From Arsukibacterium tuosuense (lineage in GTDB: Bacteria > Pseudomonadota > Gammaproteobacteria > Enterobacterales > Alteromonadaceae), in NCBI RefSeq assembly GCF_900215315.1, contig NZ_OBEB01000007.1, positions 62,001 to 126,000 on the forward strand: 64,000 nucleotides of DNA, given 5' to 3'. Made by a program: the position numbers and the translations under genes. Of this stretch, positions 26,193 through 38,436 are shown piece after piece; the stretch's first letter is position 1, and each line of letters starts with the position of its first letter. The notes under the pieces were generated by a model, which searched no databases, had not been told where the DNA came from, and saw only the letters and a list, made by a program, of their open reading frames with translations.

Positions 26193-26736
26193 TGGTGTAT
26201 ACCGTCTCCAGATGCTTGATAATCCGCAAATTCTGCTCAGTTAAATCTGCTTGCAAGCCTATACCATTAATGTAAAAACCCTTACCAATTATTTTTACAG
26301 CAGCTGCTGTCTGAATTGTTTTAGCCGGTAGCAACAGTTCAAGATTGGCTGTATCTATTCTGTCCAGAAGCTCACTACCGTTAACGTTACTGATGCTGAC
26401 ATCCTGTTCCAGAATAATTTTATCGTCTGGCAGCCAAATACCAAACTGGCTGGTGACCTGCCATGCGGCCCGGTGTTCAGCATCGAATAACGTGTATTTG
26501 GGTTGTTCAAACTGGGTAAATCCCAGTCGTTCAAAAAACTCCAGCCGGCCGGCCTGAATAAGATCGGCAACGTATCCCTGTTCATCATACAGGGTACGGG
26601 TAACTTGTTCGGCAATATAATCGGGTAACAGTTCACGGTCGGCGTAATTCGGGTCGGTTTGCTCGGTTGGATTGAACCATAAATAGGTTGCGGTCAGTAC
26701 CAGCGCAAATACCAATAAAAACAGCGCTTTTTTCAT
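26179..26736 (-). CDS. lptC: LPS export protein LptC
   Basis: A 185-aa protein with one N-terminal membrane anchor (KKALFLLVFALVLTATYLWF) and a periplasmic beta-jellyroll that passes LPS from LptBFG to LptA. Sequence is weakly conserved in this family, as usual; position between kdsC and lptA makes the call firm. The ATG overlaps the kdsC stop by 4 bases. Confidence 0.93.
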   Translation of the reverse strand: MKKALFLLVFALVLTATYLWFNPTEQTDPNYADRELLPDYIAEQVTRTLYDEQGYVADLIQAGRLEFFERLGFTQFEQPKYTLFDAEHRAAWQVTSQFGIWLPDDKIILEQDVSISNVNGSELLDRIDTANLELLLPAKTIQTAAAVKIIGKGFYINGIGLQADLTEQNLRIIKHLETVYTNEQN

Positions 26737-27287
26737 GAGCTGCTGCCATCAAACTGTTGAAACTGTTGTTGGCTGATCAGCAGTAAATCAGTCAGCTCAC
26801 GCACGGCCCCAAAGCCCCCGGACAACGACGTGGTGTAGTCTGCATGCAAACGTAAATAGGGATGGGCATCTTTTACTGCAACAGATAAACCACAGTGCTG
26901 CATAACCTGCCAGTCTGCTAAATCATCGCCAATGTAGCCAATCTGCTCAGTGCTTAACGCCAGTTGCTGCTGCAAGCTGGCAAAGGCGGCCAGTTTATTT
27001 TCCTGGCCCTGAAAGATAAAAGGCACTGTGAGCGAGCGCATGCGTTGCTCAACGATAGCAGAGGTGCGGCCGGTTATTACCGCTACCTCAATCCCGGCAT
27101 GGCGCAAGGCTTTGATGCCATAGCCATCGCGGGTATGAAATGCTTTTAACTCTTCCCCGTCATTGCCCAGATAAATCCGGCCATCAGAAAATACGCCGTC
27201 TACATCGCAAATCAGTAGTTTAATTTTGCAGGCCCGGGTTATCAGGTCATCACTGACATCTTGATAAAGCTTGGCAAACAGCGACAT
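26733..27287 (-). CDS. kdsC: 3-deoxy-D-manno-octulosonate 8-phosphate phosphatase
   Basis: A 184-aa HAD-family phosphatase of the C0 subclass. The DxD nucleophile motif is LLICDVDGVFSDGRIYLG, followed by FHTRDGYGIK, and IGYIGDDLADW supplies the second metal-binding acidic pair. It releases Kdo from Kdo-8-phosphate for lipid A-core synthesis. The ATG at 27287 lies one base past the kdsD stop with GGGAGT upstream; a ten-codon extension to 27317 lies inside kdsD and is less likely. Confidence 0.96.
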   Translation of the reverse strand: MSLFAKLYQDVSDDLITRACKIKLLICDVDGVFSDGRIYLGNDGEELKAFHTRDGYGIKALRHAGIEVAVITGRTSAIVEQRMRSLTVPFIFQGQENKLAAFASLQQQLALSTEQIGYIGDDLADWQVMQHCGLSVAVKDAHPYLRLHADYTTSLSGGFGAVRELTDLLLISQQQFQQFDGSSS

Positions 27288-27288
27288 A

Positions 27289-28269
27289 CTAAAGTACTCC
27301 CGCCCGCAACAAATCATGCATATTCATTGCCCCAACCGGGATCTGGTTCTCATCAACAATCAATAAACCATTGATTTTTTTCTGCTGCATAATTTTAAGG
27401 GCCTCGCCTGCCAGCATTTCAGCGTTGGCGGTAGTGCAGGGCGTTGTCATAACCTGTTCGATTGTGGTGCTATGAATATCCAGTTTAAGGTCAAGAATGC
27501 GCCGTAAGTCGCCATCGGTAAAAATGCCTGCCAAGCTGCGATCCTCGTTAACCACCGCGGTCATGCCAAGGCCTTTTTCTGATATCTCCAACAACGCTTC
27601 TTTGATCGTAGCCTGGCGCGGTACAGCCGGAATTTGTGAGTCTTTATGCATCACATCGCTCAGGCGCAGTAGTAACTTCCTGCCCAGACTGCCCCCAGGG
27701 TGGGATAGCGCAAAATCATCGGCAGAAAAACCACGGGCATCAAGCAGAGCAACAGCCAGCGCATCACCCATGGCTAACGTCGCTGTTGTACTGGCCGTCG
27801 GAGCCAGCCCCAATGGACAGGCTTCCTGTTCCACTCTGACACATAAATGGACGTCAGATAACTTTGCCAGAGTGGAACCCGGATTGCCTGACATACTAAT
27901 CAAAGTAATGCCAAGCCTCTTTATTACCGGCAATATCGTTAATATTTCAGCAGTTTCGCCAGAATTGGAAATGGCCAGCACAATATCGCCTGCGGTAAGC
28001 ATTCCCAGATCACCATGACTGGCTTCAGCAGGGTGGACAAAAAACGCCGGGGTACCGGTAGAAGCCAGGGTGGCTGATATCTTATTGGCGATATGGCCTG
28101 ATTTACCCATCCCCATCACAATAACTTTGCCCTTGCTGTGAAACAGCAACTGACAGGCCTGGTCGAAATCAGCATTGATATATTGCGCAAGTTGCCGCAC
28201 GGCTTCTGCTTCAATTTGCAGAACTTCCAGTGCCCGGTTACAAAAAGTGCTGGTCATAATACTTGCCAT
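27289..28269 (-). CDS. kdsD: Arabinose-5-phosphate isomerase
   Basis: A 326-aa protein. An N-terminal SIS domain (about 30-170) has GKVIVMGMGKSGHIANKISA and HPAEASHGDLG; two CBS repeats (about 205-326) contain SDVMHKDSQIPAV and EQVMTTPCTTANA. It converts ribulose-5-phosphate to arabinose-5-phosphate, the first committed step to Kdo. The start is uncertain: the ATG at 28269 leaves 16 bases after yrbG; an ATG at 28257 is also possible. A longer frame to 28347 overlaps yrbG and was not used. Confidence 0.95.
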   Translation of the reverse strand: MASIMTSTFCNRALEVLQIEAEAVRQLAQYINADFDQACQLLFHSKGKVIVMGMGKSGHIANKISATLASTGTPAFFVHPAEASHGDLGMLTAGDIVLAISNSGETAEILTILPVIKRLGITLISMSGNPGSTLAKLSDVHLCVRVEQEACPLGLAPTASTTATLAMGDALAVALLDARGFSADDFALSHPGGSLGRKLLLRLSDVMHKDSQIPAVPRQATIKEALLEISEKGLGMTAVVNEDRSLAGIFTDGDLRRILDLKLDIHSTTIEQVMTTPCTTANAEMLAGEALKIMQQKKINGLLIVDENQIPVGAMNMHDLLRAGVL

Positions 28270-28285
28270 TAGTAAGGATAAAAAA

Positions 28286-29263
28286 CTATGCCACCTGAGA
28301 GAACAACAGATACTGATAGCCGATAAAGCCTGCCAGCAGTATAGCACCCTCCACCCGGTTAATCCGTTGCATACGTGTCAGACGTACTGACATCACCAGC
28401 ATTAAAATAGTTGCGCCGATCATGACATAACTGTCACGCCCCCCGGCATTGGCATCAATAACGTCCGGACCTATGACAGCACCTAAGCCCAACACGGCCA
28501 GTATATTAAAAATGTTAGAACCGATAATGTTGCCCAGCGCTAAGTCGTCTTCGCCCTTTAAAATACCAATAATACTGGCGGCCAGCTCTGGCAAGCTGGT
28601 GCCGATCGCGATGATAGTCAGACCAATCACCAGATCGCTTAAGCCCGCATAGCGGGCAATAGTAACGGCACCGTGTACCAGTAACTGCGAACTGGCCAGT
28701 AGCAGCACCAGGCCCACTGCAGCCCAAATTATTGCTTTGAGGGTAGAGATTGTCACTGTAGGAACTTCGGCGTTAATTTCCGCGATTAACGGGTCATCCG
28801 GGGTAGCATGCTTACCCCAGTAAACTAACAGCGCCAGAAAACTGAAGAACGCAACCAGTAAAATAATACCTTCTGTGCGGGTTAACAGGTCGTCTGACAG
28901 CAGATAGTAACCAAACAGGGTGCAAACTAACAGCAGCGGGAATTCGCGGCGTAATGTTAAAGAGGATACTGCAATCGGCTTTAACAGTGCAGCTGCACCA
29001 ATGACCAATAAAATATTGGTAATGTTTGAGCCGATAGCATTACCAACGGAGGTATCCAGTTTTCCCTGCCATGCTGCTGTTGCCGACACCAGCATTTCAG
29101 GAGCAGAGGAACCCATCGCAACAATGGTCAGGCCGATAACCATCGGTGAAATACCGCTGTTCCGGGCAATTGAAGATGCACCATATACAAAGCGATCGGC
29201 ACTCCAAATCAGTAACACCAGACCAACGACCACAAAAAAGATAGCGACAATAAGAGGAGACAC
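28286..29263 (-). CDS. yrbG: Calcium/sodium antiporter YrbG
   Basis: A 325-aa CaCA-family inner-membrane exchanger with about ten helices in two inverted repeats. Each has an alpha-repeat: VIGLTIVAMGSSAPEMLVSA and VIGLTIIAIGTSLPELAASI, carrying the ion-binding Glu residues, with GNAIGSNITNILLV and GNIIGSNIFNILAV. I selected a GTG start at 29263 (AGGA upstream), which gives exactly the E. coli YrbG length; the frame could extend to 29329. Divergent from mlaF, as in E. coli. Confidence 0.93.
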   Translation of the reverse strand: MSPLIVAIFFVVVGLVLLIWSADRFVYGASSIARNSGISPMVIGLTIVAMGSSAPEMLVSATAAWQGKLDTSVGNAIGSNITNILLVIGAAALLKPIAVSSLTLRREFPLLLVCTLFGYYLLSDDLLTRTEGIILLVAFFSFLALLVYWGKHATPDDPLIAEINAEVPTVTISTLKAIIWAAVGLVLLLASSQLLVHGAVTIARYAGLSDLVIGLTIIAIGTSLPELAASIIGILKGEDDLALGNIIGSNIFNILAVLGLGAVIGPDVIDANAGGRDSYVMIGATILMLVMSVRLTRMQRINRVEGAILLAGFIGYQYLLFSQVA

Positions 29264-29503
29264 GCAACAGTCCTGTAATTTATCTGGTAAAGTTTGGCGT
29301 ATTTTCCGCGTTATTGCGGTTAATTGCAAAAAAACCTGTTACTTCAGCTCACTTCGATTTTTTCGCACACTTTGTTACGATTTTTTGTAACGACTTTACT
29401 GCGCAATACCTTTACAATATTACAACGTCAGGAGGCATCGGTATTCGATTGCAAACATACACTCTTGTATGTATATTGTCGGGTTTAATGCCAGGTGCGG
29501 CAA

Positions 29504-29524
29504 AACCGCGTTAGCGGTTGTTTT
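29504..29524 (+). terminator. Short hairpin before mlaF
   Basis: AACCGC-GTTA-GCGGTT followed by GTTTT, 16 bases before the mlaF start. It could attenuate transcription or shape the ribosome-binding region. A second hairpin, ACATAC-N6-GTATGT, lies at 29455-29472. Confidence 0.35.
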
Positions 29525-29539
29525 CAGGTGGAGTCCAAT

Positions 29540-30343
29540 TTGTCCGATATTATGGTTGATATCCAGCACTTAAGCTTTTCCCGGGGCGAGAACCTGATAT
29601 ACGACGGTATGAGCATGCAGGTGCGTCGGGGCAAAGTAACCGCCATTATGGGGCCCAGTGGTATTGGTAAAACAACGCTACTTAAGCTTATTGGTGGTCA
29701 GCTGAAACCAGACAGTGGTCGCATTTTATTTGATGGTCAGGATATTCCAGCTTTGTCGCGGGCTGCTTTGTATCAGGCCCGTAAGAAAATGAGCATGTTA
29801 TTTCAAAGCGGTGCCTTGTTTACCGAAATGTCAGTTTTTGACAATGTCGCCTTTCCAATCCGTGAGCACACCCGATTGCCGGAATCGATAATCCGGTTAA
29901 TCGTGTTGATGAAGCTTGAATCTGTTGGCCTGCGCGGTGCCCGGGATCTTATGCCTGCTGAATTATCAGGAGGGATGGCGCGCCGGGCGGCACTGGCCAG
30001 AGCCATAGCGCTGGACCCTGAGTTGATTATGTATGATGAACCTTTCGCTGGCCAGGATCCCATTTCAATGGGCGTGATTGTTCGTTTGATTAAAGAGCTG
30101 AACAACGCCCTGGGTTTAACCTCAATAGTGGTATCGCACGACGTTACTGAGGTAATGAGTATTGCTGATTATGTCTATGTCGTTGCCGAGAAAAAAGTAA
30201 TAGGGCATGGCACTCCTGCACAGTTACGCCAGGATAAATCAGAGCTGGTACAACAGTTTTTGCAGGGAGAAGCCGATGGGGCAGTGCCATTTCATTATCG
30301 GGCTGATGCCTATGAAGATGAATTAATGGAGCCTGCCAGGTGA
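29540..30343 (+). CDS. mlaF: Phospholipid ABC transporter ATPase MlaF
   Basis: A 267-aa ABC ATPase. Walker A GPSGIGKT is at 38-45, signature [18 protein letters not shown] and Walker [14 protein letters not shown] follow. It powers retrograde/anterograde phospholipid trafficking that keeps outer-membrane asymmetry. I chose the TTG at 29540, seven bases after GGTGGAG; the first ATG (29552) is too far from that SD and would trim the protein by four residues. First gene of mlaFEDCB-ibaG-murA; it overlaps mlaE by 4 bases. Confidence 0.95.
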   Translation: MSDIMVDIQHLSFSRGENLIYDGMSMQVRRGKVTAIMGPSGIGKTTLLKLIGGQLKPDSGRILFDGQDIPALSRAALYQARKKMSMLFQSGALFTEMSVFDNVAFPIREHTRLPESIIRLIVLMKLESVGLRGARDLMPAELSGGMARRAALARAIALDPELIMYDEPFAGQDPISMGVIVRLIKELNNALGLTSIVVSHDVTEVMSIADYVYVVAEKKVIGHGTPAQLRQDKSELVQQFLQGEADGAVPFHYRADAYEDELMEPAR

Positions 30344-31122
30344 TTACAGACAAGTTGCAAAACCTTGGCCGGACCACCATCGATAATGTCGCTGGTTTCG
30401 GGCGCTCAGGATTAATGTTGTTCGGAGCGCTGATTGGTAAACCGGATTTTCGCAAAGGTTTCCCGCTGCTTATTAAGCAGCTTTATGTTATTGGCGTGCT
30501 ATCACTATTAATTATAGTAGTATCAGGCTTGTTTATTGGCATGGTGCTGGCGTTACAAGGCTACACCGTACTGGTCAAATTTGGTGCCGAAGGAATGCTG
30601 GGGCCGTTGGTGGCACTGAGCTTGCTCAGGGAGCTTGGCCCGGTGGTGACAGCCTTACTGTTTGCCGGGCGTGCTGGCAGTGCGTTAACAGCGGAAATAG
30701 GCCTGATGAAAGCGACTGAGCAATTGTCAGGAATGGAGATGATGGCGGTAGATCCGCTGCGCCGCATTATTGCACCGCGCTTCTGGGCCGGGGTGATCAG
30801 TATGCCATTGCTTGCGCTGGTATTTAATGCAGTAGGTATTCTTGGTGGCCACCTGATTGGTGTTGATTGGCTGGGTGTAGACGGCGGCAGTTACTGGTCG
30901 ACCATGCAGGCCAATGTCGATTTATATCAGGATGTGCTGAATGGGGTAATCAAAAGCGTCGTTTTTGCCGTAATTGTAGTCTGGATAGCATTACACAAGG
31001 GCTATGATGCGATACCGACTTCTGAGGGAATTAGCCGGGCAACAACCCAGACAGTGGTAACAGCTTCACTGACTGTACTGGGCTTTGACTTTATATTAAC
31101 TGCATTAATGTTTGGTGGATAA
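30340..31122 (+). CDS. mlaE: Phospholipid ABC transporter permease MlaE
   Basis: A 260-aa inner-membrane permease with five or six helices; length equals E. coli MlaE. Conserved [20 protein letters not shown] and [20 protein letters not shown]. The start is a GTG overlapping the mlaF stop. Confidence 0.97.
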   Translation: MITDKLQNLGRTTIDNVAGFGRSGLMLFGALIGKPDFRKGFPLLIKQLYVIGVLSLLIIVVSGLFIGMVLALQGYTVLVKFGAEGMLGPLVALSLLRELGPVVTALLFAGRAGSALTAEIGLMKATEQLSGMEMMAVDPLRRIIAPRFWAGVISMPLLALVFNAVGILGGHLIGVDWLGVDGGSYWSTMQANVDLYQDVLNGVIKSVVFAVIVVWIALHKGYDAIPTSEGISRATTQTVVTASLTVLGFDFILTALMFGG

Positions 31123-31123
31123 A

Positions 31124-31588
31124 ATGACCACACGGAAAATTGAAATTTTAGTAGGCACCTTTATTGTTCTGGCGGTCGCCGCATTTCTGATGCTGGCGCT
31201 GAAAGTTGCAAACGCCGGAGTGAGTGGTTCAGGCGAGAGTTATGTGTTGTATGCTAAGTTCGAAAATATTGGTGGTTTAAAGGTGCGCTCGCCAATAAAA
31301 GTGGGCGGTGTTGTGGTTGGCCGCGTAGCCTCTATTGATCTGGACACGGTGTATTACACACCTGTAGTTAAAATGGAAATTAACGAACAATATAGTAATT
31401 TCCCTGAGACCAGTTCGGTCGCTATTTTAACATCAGGCTTGCTGGGTGAGCAGTATCTTGGCTTACAACCAGGCTTTATAGATGAAACAGTCGAAATTCT
31501 AGCTGATGGTGATTCCATTCAGGACACGCGCTCAGCGATAGTACTTGAAGAGCTCATTGGCCAGTTCTTATTTAACCGGGGGAATTAA
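31124..31588 (+). CDS. mlaD: Mla MCE-domain lipid-binding protein MlaD
   Basis: A 154-aa protein with one N-terminal membrane helix and a single MCE domain (about 38-118; VLYAKFENIGGLKVRSPIKV). Hexamers form a periplasmic lipid channel over MlaE. The ATG at 31124 follows GGTGG; an in-frame GTG at 31112 lies inside mlaE and is less likely. Confidence 0.96.
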   Translation: MTTRKIEILVGTFIVLAVAAFLMLALKVANAGVSGSGESYVLYAKFENIGGLKVRSPIKVGGVVVGRVASIDLDTVYYTPVVKMEINEQYSNFPETSSVAILTSGLLGEQYLGLQPGFIDETVEILADGDSIQDTRSAIVLEELIGQFLFNRGN

Positions 31589-31590
31589 CC

Positions 31591-32265
31591 GTGAAATATA
31601 TATCGGGCAGCGCCTTATTACTGATTGCGTTAGCAACAACGCCGCTTGCTGCGCTTGGTAATGAGTCTGGAAATAAAAATGCCGCACAACAGGTAGAACA
31701 GTACACTGATCCGTTCAAAATGATGGAGATTGTGGCAGATAAAACCTTTCAGCGGATTGCCAGAGATCAGGAACTGATTGCTAAGGATAAAGAGCATTTG
31801 CGGGTCATCGTCAATGAGGAACTGGTACCATACGTTGACAGCAGGTATGCGGCCTTAACGGTGATTGGCAGGTCAGTAAATTTGCGGGAATTGCCACGGG
31901 AAGAGTTTGACAATTTTGTGGTGGCGTTTGAAGACTATATGGTTGCCTCTTATGCGGGGGCATTAACATATTACCGGGATCAGAAAGTGATTATTCAACC
32001 GGCACGTCCACCAGAAAATCAAAGCATCATGACCATCAAAACCCGGGTAATCGATCCCGGAAAACCTGATATCACGATCGACTTTAAACTGCGCCGTAAT
32101 CGTGGTTCAGAGCATTGGCTGGTTTACGATATGGTTGCAGAAGGTATTTCATTATTAGACAGTAAGCGTGCCGAGCTCAGCAACCTGATCCGGCAGCAAG
32201 GTGTGGCCCGGGTTACGGAACTCTTGCTGGAAAAAGCCAAAGAACCTATTAAGGTGCCGGAGTAA
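31591..32265 (+). CDS. mlaC: Periplasmic phospholipid carrier MlaC
   Basis: A 224-aa protein with a GTG start after GGGGGA, a signal peptide (about 1-23), and the MlaC/Ttg2D lipid-binding fold (FQRIARDQELIAKDKEHLRV, then VVAFEDYMVASYAGALTYYR). It shuttles phospholipids between the MlaA complex and MlaFEDB. Confidence 0.94.
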   Translation: MKYISGSALLLIALATTPLAALGNESGNKNAAQQVEQYTDPFKMMEIVADKTFQRIARDQELIAKDKEHLRVIVNEELVPYVDSRYAALTVIGRSVNLRELPREEFDNFVVAFEDYMVASYAGALTYYRDQKVIIQPARPPENQSIMTIKTRVIDPGKPDITIDFKLRRNRGSEHWLVYDMVAEGISLLDSKRAELSNLIRQQGVARVTELLLEKAKEPIKVPE

Positions 32266-32269
32266 TGCC

Positions 32270-32563
32270 GTGTCACTAGATATTGTCAAAGACGATGGTG
32301 TTTTACGGATCAGTGGTGAACTGAACCGCGATACATTAATGCTATATTCACCTTTTAAACTGTTAAATACGCTTAGTGGCAAGGTAATCTTTGATTTTTC
32401 TGCCCTAAGCAATGTAGACTCAGCTGGATTAGCGTGGTTAATTCAGCAACTCGGTCAGGCCCGCAAGCAGAAGTTGCAGGTGGAATTCAACAAGGTTCCT
32501 TCACAATTGCTTGCTTTGGCCAAGGTTAGCGGCGTGACGACCTTGTTACCGATAACAGATTAA
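32270..32563 (+). CDS. mlaB: STAS-domain protein MlaB
   Basis: A 97-aa STAS-domain protein; SNVDSAGLAWLIQQLGQARK contains the conserved loop. It stabilises the MlaF dimer. The GTG at 32270 has GGAG seven bases upstream, five bases after the mlaC stop; the longer frame to 32201 would lie within mlaC. Confidence 0.92.
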   Translation: MSLDIVKDDGVLRISGELNRDTLMLYSPFKLLNTLSGKVIFDFSALSNVDSAGLAWLIQQLGQARKQKLQVEFNKVPSQLLALAKVSGVTTLLPITD

Positions 32564-32571
32564 GGTGTAGT

Positions 32572-35179
<2,608 letters not shown>

Positions 35180-35198
35180 AGCAGTCTGGTAGCAGAAA

Positions 35199-35262
35199 AA
35201 TAAGTGCAGCTAGCATAGCACTTATTGTGCTTAAGCAGTAGCCACTTAGCTACTGCTTAAGC
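35199..35262 (-). terminator. Tandem hairpins between degQ and degS
   Basis: Reading the minus strand after degQ there are two perfect hairpins. The first has a 14-base stem GCTTAAGCAGTAGC / GCTACTGCTTAAGC (35229-35262). The second has a 9-base stem AATAAGTGC / GCACTTATT (35199-35226) followed by TTTC. They probably end degQ transcription; degS then needs its own promoter in the remaining 19 bases or reads through. Confidence 0.65.
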
Positions 35263-35271
35263 CAATTTCAA

Positions 35272-36624
35272 TTATCTGAGTAGAATGTACAAGTCATCAT
35301 TGCCACGACGAATATAGAGTGCTGCAACACCTTGCCGGCCTTCCAGAATACGCCTTAATTCCGCGAGATTAGCGACCCGCTGCCGGTTCACGCCGGTAAT
35401 TACATCACCCTGACGCAAGCCAACTTGTGCTGCTACCGAGTCGCTGGCAAGCTCAGTGATCTCAACCCCTTGTTCGCTATTGTTCAGGGTAGCGCCCTGC
35501 AACATCGGGTGCAGCTCATTTGCAGCAATCTGACCACTCTCCAGTTGCTGCAGGGTGACACTGAAGTTACGCTCTTTGCCGTCCCGTAAAATGCCGAGTT
35601 CGGCTTTACGTCCTGCGCCGAGGGTGGCGATTTTGGCCCTTAGCTCATTAAAGCTCTGGATCCGGTTACCATTCATGCTGATAATCACATCGCCGGCCTT
35701 TAACCCCGCCTTCGCCGCAGCGGTATCGGGTAAAACTTCATTAACAAACGCCCCACGGCTTACATTTAAATTAAATGCATCAGTCAGCTCTGAATTAACA
35801 TCAGTACCACGCACACCGAGGCTGCCTCGGCGGACTTCACCAAATTCGAGGATCTGGTCAACCAGGCTTTTCATCATATTGGATGGAATGGAAAACCCGA
35901 TACCGACGTTACCGCCATTGGGCCCGAGGATAGCCGTGTTAATGCCTATCAGTTCCCCACGCAGGTTCACCAGAGCACCGCCCGAATTACCACTGTTAAT
36001 TGCGGCATCGGTTTGAATAAAGTCCTCAAAACCATCCATATTAAGGCCGCTGCGACCCAGCGAGCTGACAATGCCTGAGGTAACGGTTTGCTCTAAGCCG
36101 AACGGGTTGCCAATAGCAATTGCGTAATCACCAACCCGTAATTTGTCTGAATCGGCCAGTGGAATTTGTACCAGCTTTTCTGCTTCAATCTGCAGCAGCG
36201 CAATATCGCTCTGCGGGTCTGCACCGAGTTTCTTCGCCTCAAAACTGCGACCATCTTTTAAGCGGACAAGAATTTTATCCGCATCTTGTACCACATGATT
36301 GTTGGTTACGATGTAGCCTTTGCCAGCATCAATAATGACACCAGAACCCAGGCCACTGAACGGCCGCTCCTGACGGAGTTCCCCCTGACCGCGCTGACCA
36401 AAAAAGTGGCGGAATGCATCGGGGATACGCTGGCGGACTTCGCGGCTGCCTTCAACCGATATATGCACTACCGCCGGGGTCGCTTTTTCCAGCATTGGCG
36501 CCAAGGTTGGCATTTCTTGTTTATCGGAATTAAAGAAAGGTAGTGCTGCCTGCGCGGTGCTGGCCGGAACAGCTAATGTTGCTGCCAACACGGCAGCATG
36601 TAACACGGACAATTTAATCTTCAT
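35272..36624 (-). CDS. degQ: Periplasmic serine protease DegQ/DegP
   Basis: A 450-aa HtrA-family chaperone-protease. Signal peptide ends near AQA-AL (residue 27). Catalytic His110 (TNNHVV), Asp140 (SDIALL), Ser214 (GNSGGALVN). Two PDZ domains (about 260-345 and 365-445). The length fits DegQ (455 aa) better than DegP, and pairing with degS matches degQ-degS of E. coli. Degrades or refolds damaged envelope proteins. Confidence 0.95.
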   Translation of the reverse strand: MKIKLSVLHAAVLAATLAVPASTAQAALPFFNSDKQEMPTLAPMLEKATPAVVHISVEGSREVRQRIPDAFRHFFGQRGQGELRQERPFSGLGSGVIIDAGKGYIVTNNHVVQDADKILVRLKDGRSFEAKKLGADPQSDIALLQIEAEKLVQIPLADSDKLRVGDYAIAIGNPFGLEQTVTSGIVSSLGRSGLNMDGFEDFIQTDAAINSGNSGGALVNLRGELIGINTAILGPNGGNVGIGFSIPSNMMKSLVDQILEFGEVRRGSLGVRGTDVNSELTDAFNLNVSRGAFVNEVLPDTAAAKAGLKAGDVIISMNGNRIQSFNELRAKIATLGAGRKAELGILRDGKERNFSVTLQQLESGQIAANELHPMLQGATLNNSEQGVEITELASDSVAAQVGLRQGDVITGVNRQRVANLAELRRILEGRQGVAALYIRRGNDDLYILLR

Positions 36625-36715
36625 CGCGTAATAGTCTCCTCTACAAACATGCGACTAAGAACGTTATCGCAGAGAAAAAGTTCAGCGTTGCAGAAAAGCA
36701 TTGTGTAACGAAGTA

Positions 36716-37162
36716 TTACTCTGGCTTGCTGACTTTCCGCTCTTTAATCAGACCGCTTGCTTCGCCGGAGTAGTCTCGAGGCTGTTCATCAACAGCGGAA
36801 TAGACCCGGCGCTTTTCATCAATCTGATGTAATGACTGCTTAATATGGGCAGCAGTATCGGTAGACAAGTAATTTAAGTCAGAATTTTTAGTCGCTGGCG
36901 GCTGTTCAACTAACTGCATTTTTGATTGCTGCACATGGCGGGCAATCCGCGAGTAATTGTCCTGCAGTTGCGTCATTAACTGGTTGGTTACGTCCAGATG
37001 CTGCGACACATCCTGTCGGTACTGGCTAAGCTGCTGGCGACTGGCGTCAAGCTCCTGCTGTAGTTTATGGCTGTTAAACTGCTTTAAGCTGTATAATCTG
37101 GCCAGAATTGCACCCACAATTAAACCAACTGCCAAACCCGCCAGGGCGAATGTGAGATCCAT
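36716..37162 (-). CDS. zapG: ZapG/YhcB, DUF1043 cell-division protein
   Basis: A 148-aa inner-membrane protein. An N-terminal helix (LTFALAGLAVGLIVGAILAR) is followed by a coiled-coil, Gln-rich region (about 30-90) and a disordered C-terminus with YSGEASGLIKERK. YhcB/ZapG links envelope growth and division. It is located beside zapE and degQ, as in E. coli. Confidence 0.9.
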   Translation of the reverse strand: MDLTFALAGLAVGLIVGAILARLYSLKQFNSHKLQQELDASRQQLSQYRQDVSQHLDVTNQLMTQLQDNYSRIARHVQQSKMQLVEQPPATKNSDLNYLSTDTAAHIKQSLHQIDEKRRVYSAVDEQPRDYSGEASGLIKERKVSKPE

Positions 37163-37285
37163 ATCAACTCCTCAATAGTAAATTCTGCTACCAGTGTACC
37201 TTAACTTCTTAGCGTGAGTGGTAAGGCATGTTATTATTATTGCCTGTTTTGCCCGCTAAACCAACTAAGTTTCCAGCCAGAGACC

Positions 37286-38377
37286 ATGACACCAGCAGAA
37301 AAATACCAGCAAGACTTAACCCGGCCCGATTTTCATCACGACACGGCGCAGGAACACGCTGTCAAACAGCTACAACGGCTGTACGATGATTTTGTGCAAA
37401 TGTTACCGCAGCGCCAGTCGTGGTGGCAAAAACTGATGGCAGGCACGCCGCAGCCCAAACCCCTGACTGGCCTGTATTTCTGGGGCGGCGTAGGCCGCGG
37501 TAAAACTTATCTGGTCGATACGTTTTATGAGTGTTTACCAACCAGGCGTAAAATGCGGATTCACTTTCATCGCTTTATGCATCGGGTGCATGAGGACATG
37601 AAGCAGCTTAAAGGGGTCAAAAACCCACTGCAGCAGGTCGCTGATAATTTTAAACAGCAAACCGATATTATCTGTTTTGACGAATTTTTTGTCTCAGACA
37701 TTACCGATGCCATGATTTTAGGCACCCTGATGCAAGAGTTGTTTGCCCGTGGCATTACCCTGGTGGCCACGTCGAATATTGAGCCTGATGGCTTGTATCG
37801 TAACGGTTTGCAGCGGGCCCGTTTTGTCCCGGCGATAAACCTGATTAAACAACATTGTCAGATTTTTAACGTTGACAGTGGCATTGATTACCGGCTACGC
37901 ACTCTGGAGCAGGCAGAAATTTATCATTGCCCATTAGATGAGCAAGCTGAGCAGAATTTACAACAGTATTTCATGGCGTTGTCAGTAGAGCCCCGCCAGC
38001 AAGCGTGCCAGATTGACGTTGCCAACAGAAAGTTAACCGCTGTGGCTGAGGCGGATGGTATCGTCTGGTTTACCTTCAACACCCTGTGTGAGAGCGCGCG
38101 TAGCCAATACGATTACATGGAACTGAGCCGTTGTTATCACACCGTGTTACTGGCCGGGGTAAAAGCCATGGGCCGCCATAATGAGGATGTCAGCCGGCGC
38201 TTTATTGCGCTGGTAGATGAATTTTATGAGCGCCAGGTCAAGCTGATTATTTCGGCCGAAGTCGCGCTCGAGCAGTTGTATAGCCACGGTTTACTGGAAT
38301 TTGAGTTTAAACGTTGTATCAGTCGCTTACAGGAAATGCAGTCGCGGGATTACCTTGCTTCACCGCATTTACCGTAA
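37286..38377 (+). CDS. zapE: Cell division ATPase ZapE (AFG1 family)
   Basis: A 363-aa AAA-type ATPase. Walker A GGVGRGKT is at 67-74, with Walker B DIICFDEFFVSDI around residues 127-140 and a sensor ATSNIEP. It associates with the Z-ring late in division. The ATG at 37286 (MTPAEKYQQD) matches the family N-terminus; an upstream in-frame GTG at 37214 adds a Cys-rich stretch not expected here. Divergent from zapG. Confidence 0.95.
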   Translation: MTPAEKYQQDLTRPDFHHDTAQEHAVKQLQRLYDDFVQMLPQRQSWWQKLMAGTPQPKPLTGLYFWGGVGRGKTYLVDTFYECLPTRRKMRIHFHRFMHRVHEDMKQLKGVKNPLQQVADNFKQQTDIICFDEFFVSDITDAMILGTLMQELFARGITLVATSNIEPDGLYRNGLQRARFVPAINLIKQHCQIFNVDSGIDYRLRTLEQAEIYHCPLDEQAEQNLQQYFMALSVEPRQQACQIDVANRKLTAVAEADGIVWFTFNTLCESARSQYDYMELSRCYHTVLLAGVKAMGRHNEDVSRRFIALVDEFYERQVKLIISAEVALEQLYSHGLLEFEFKRCISRLQEMQSRDYLASPHLP

Positions 38378-38436
38378 CTTGCCGTAAAGAGCAGCGATGT
38401 ATCTGCAACATTTCTGATATTTTTTCAGTAACAGGG

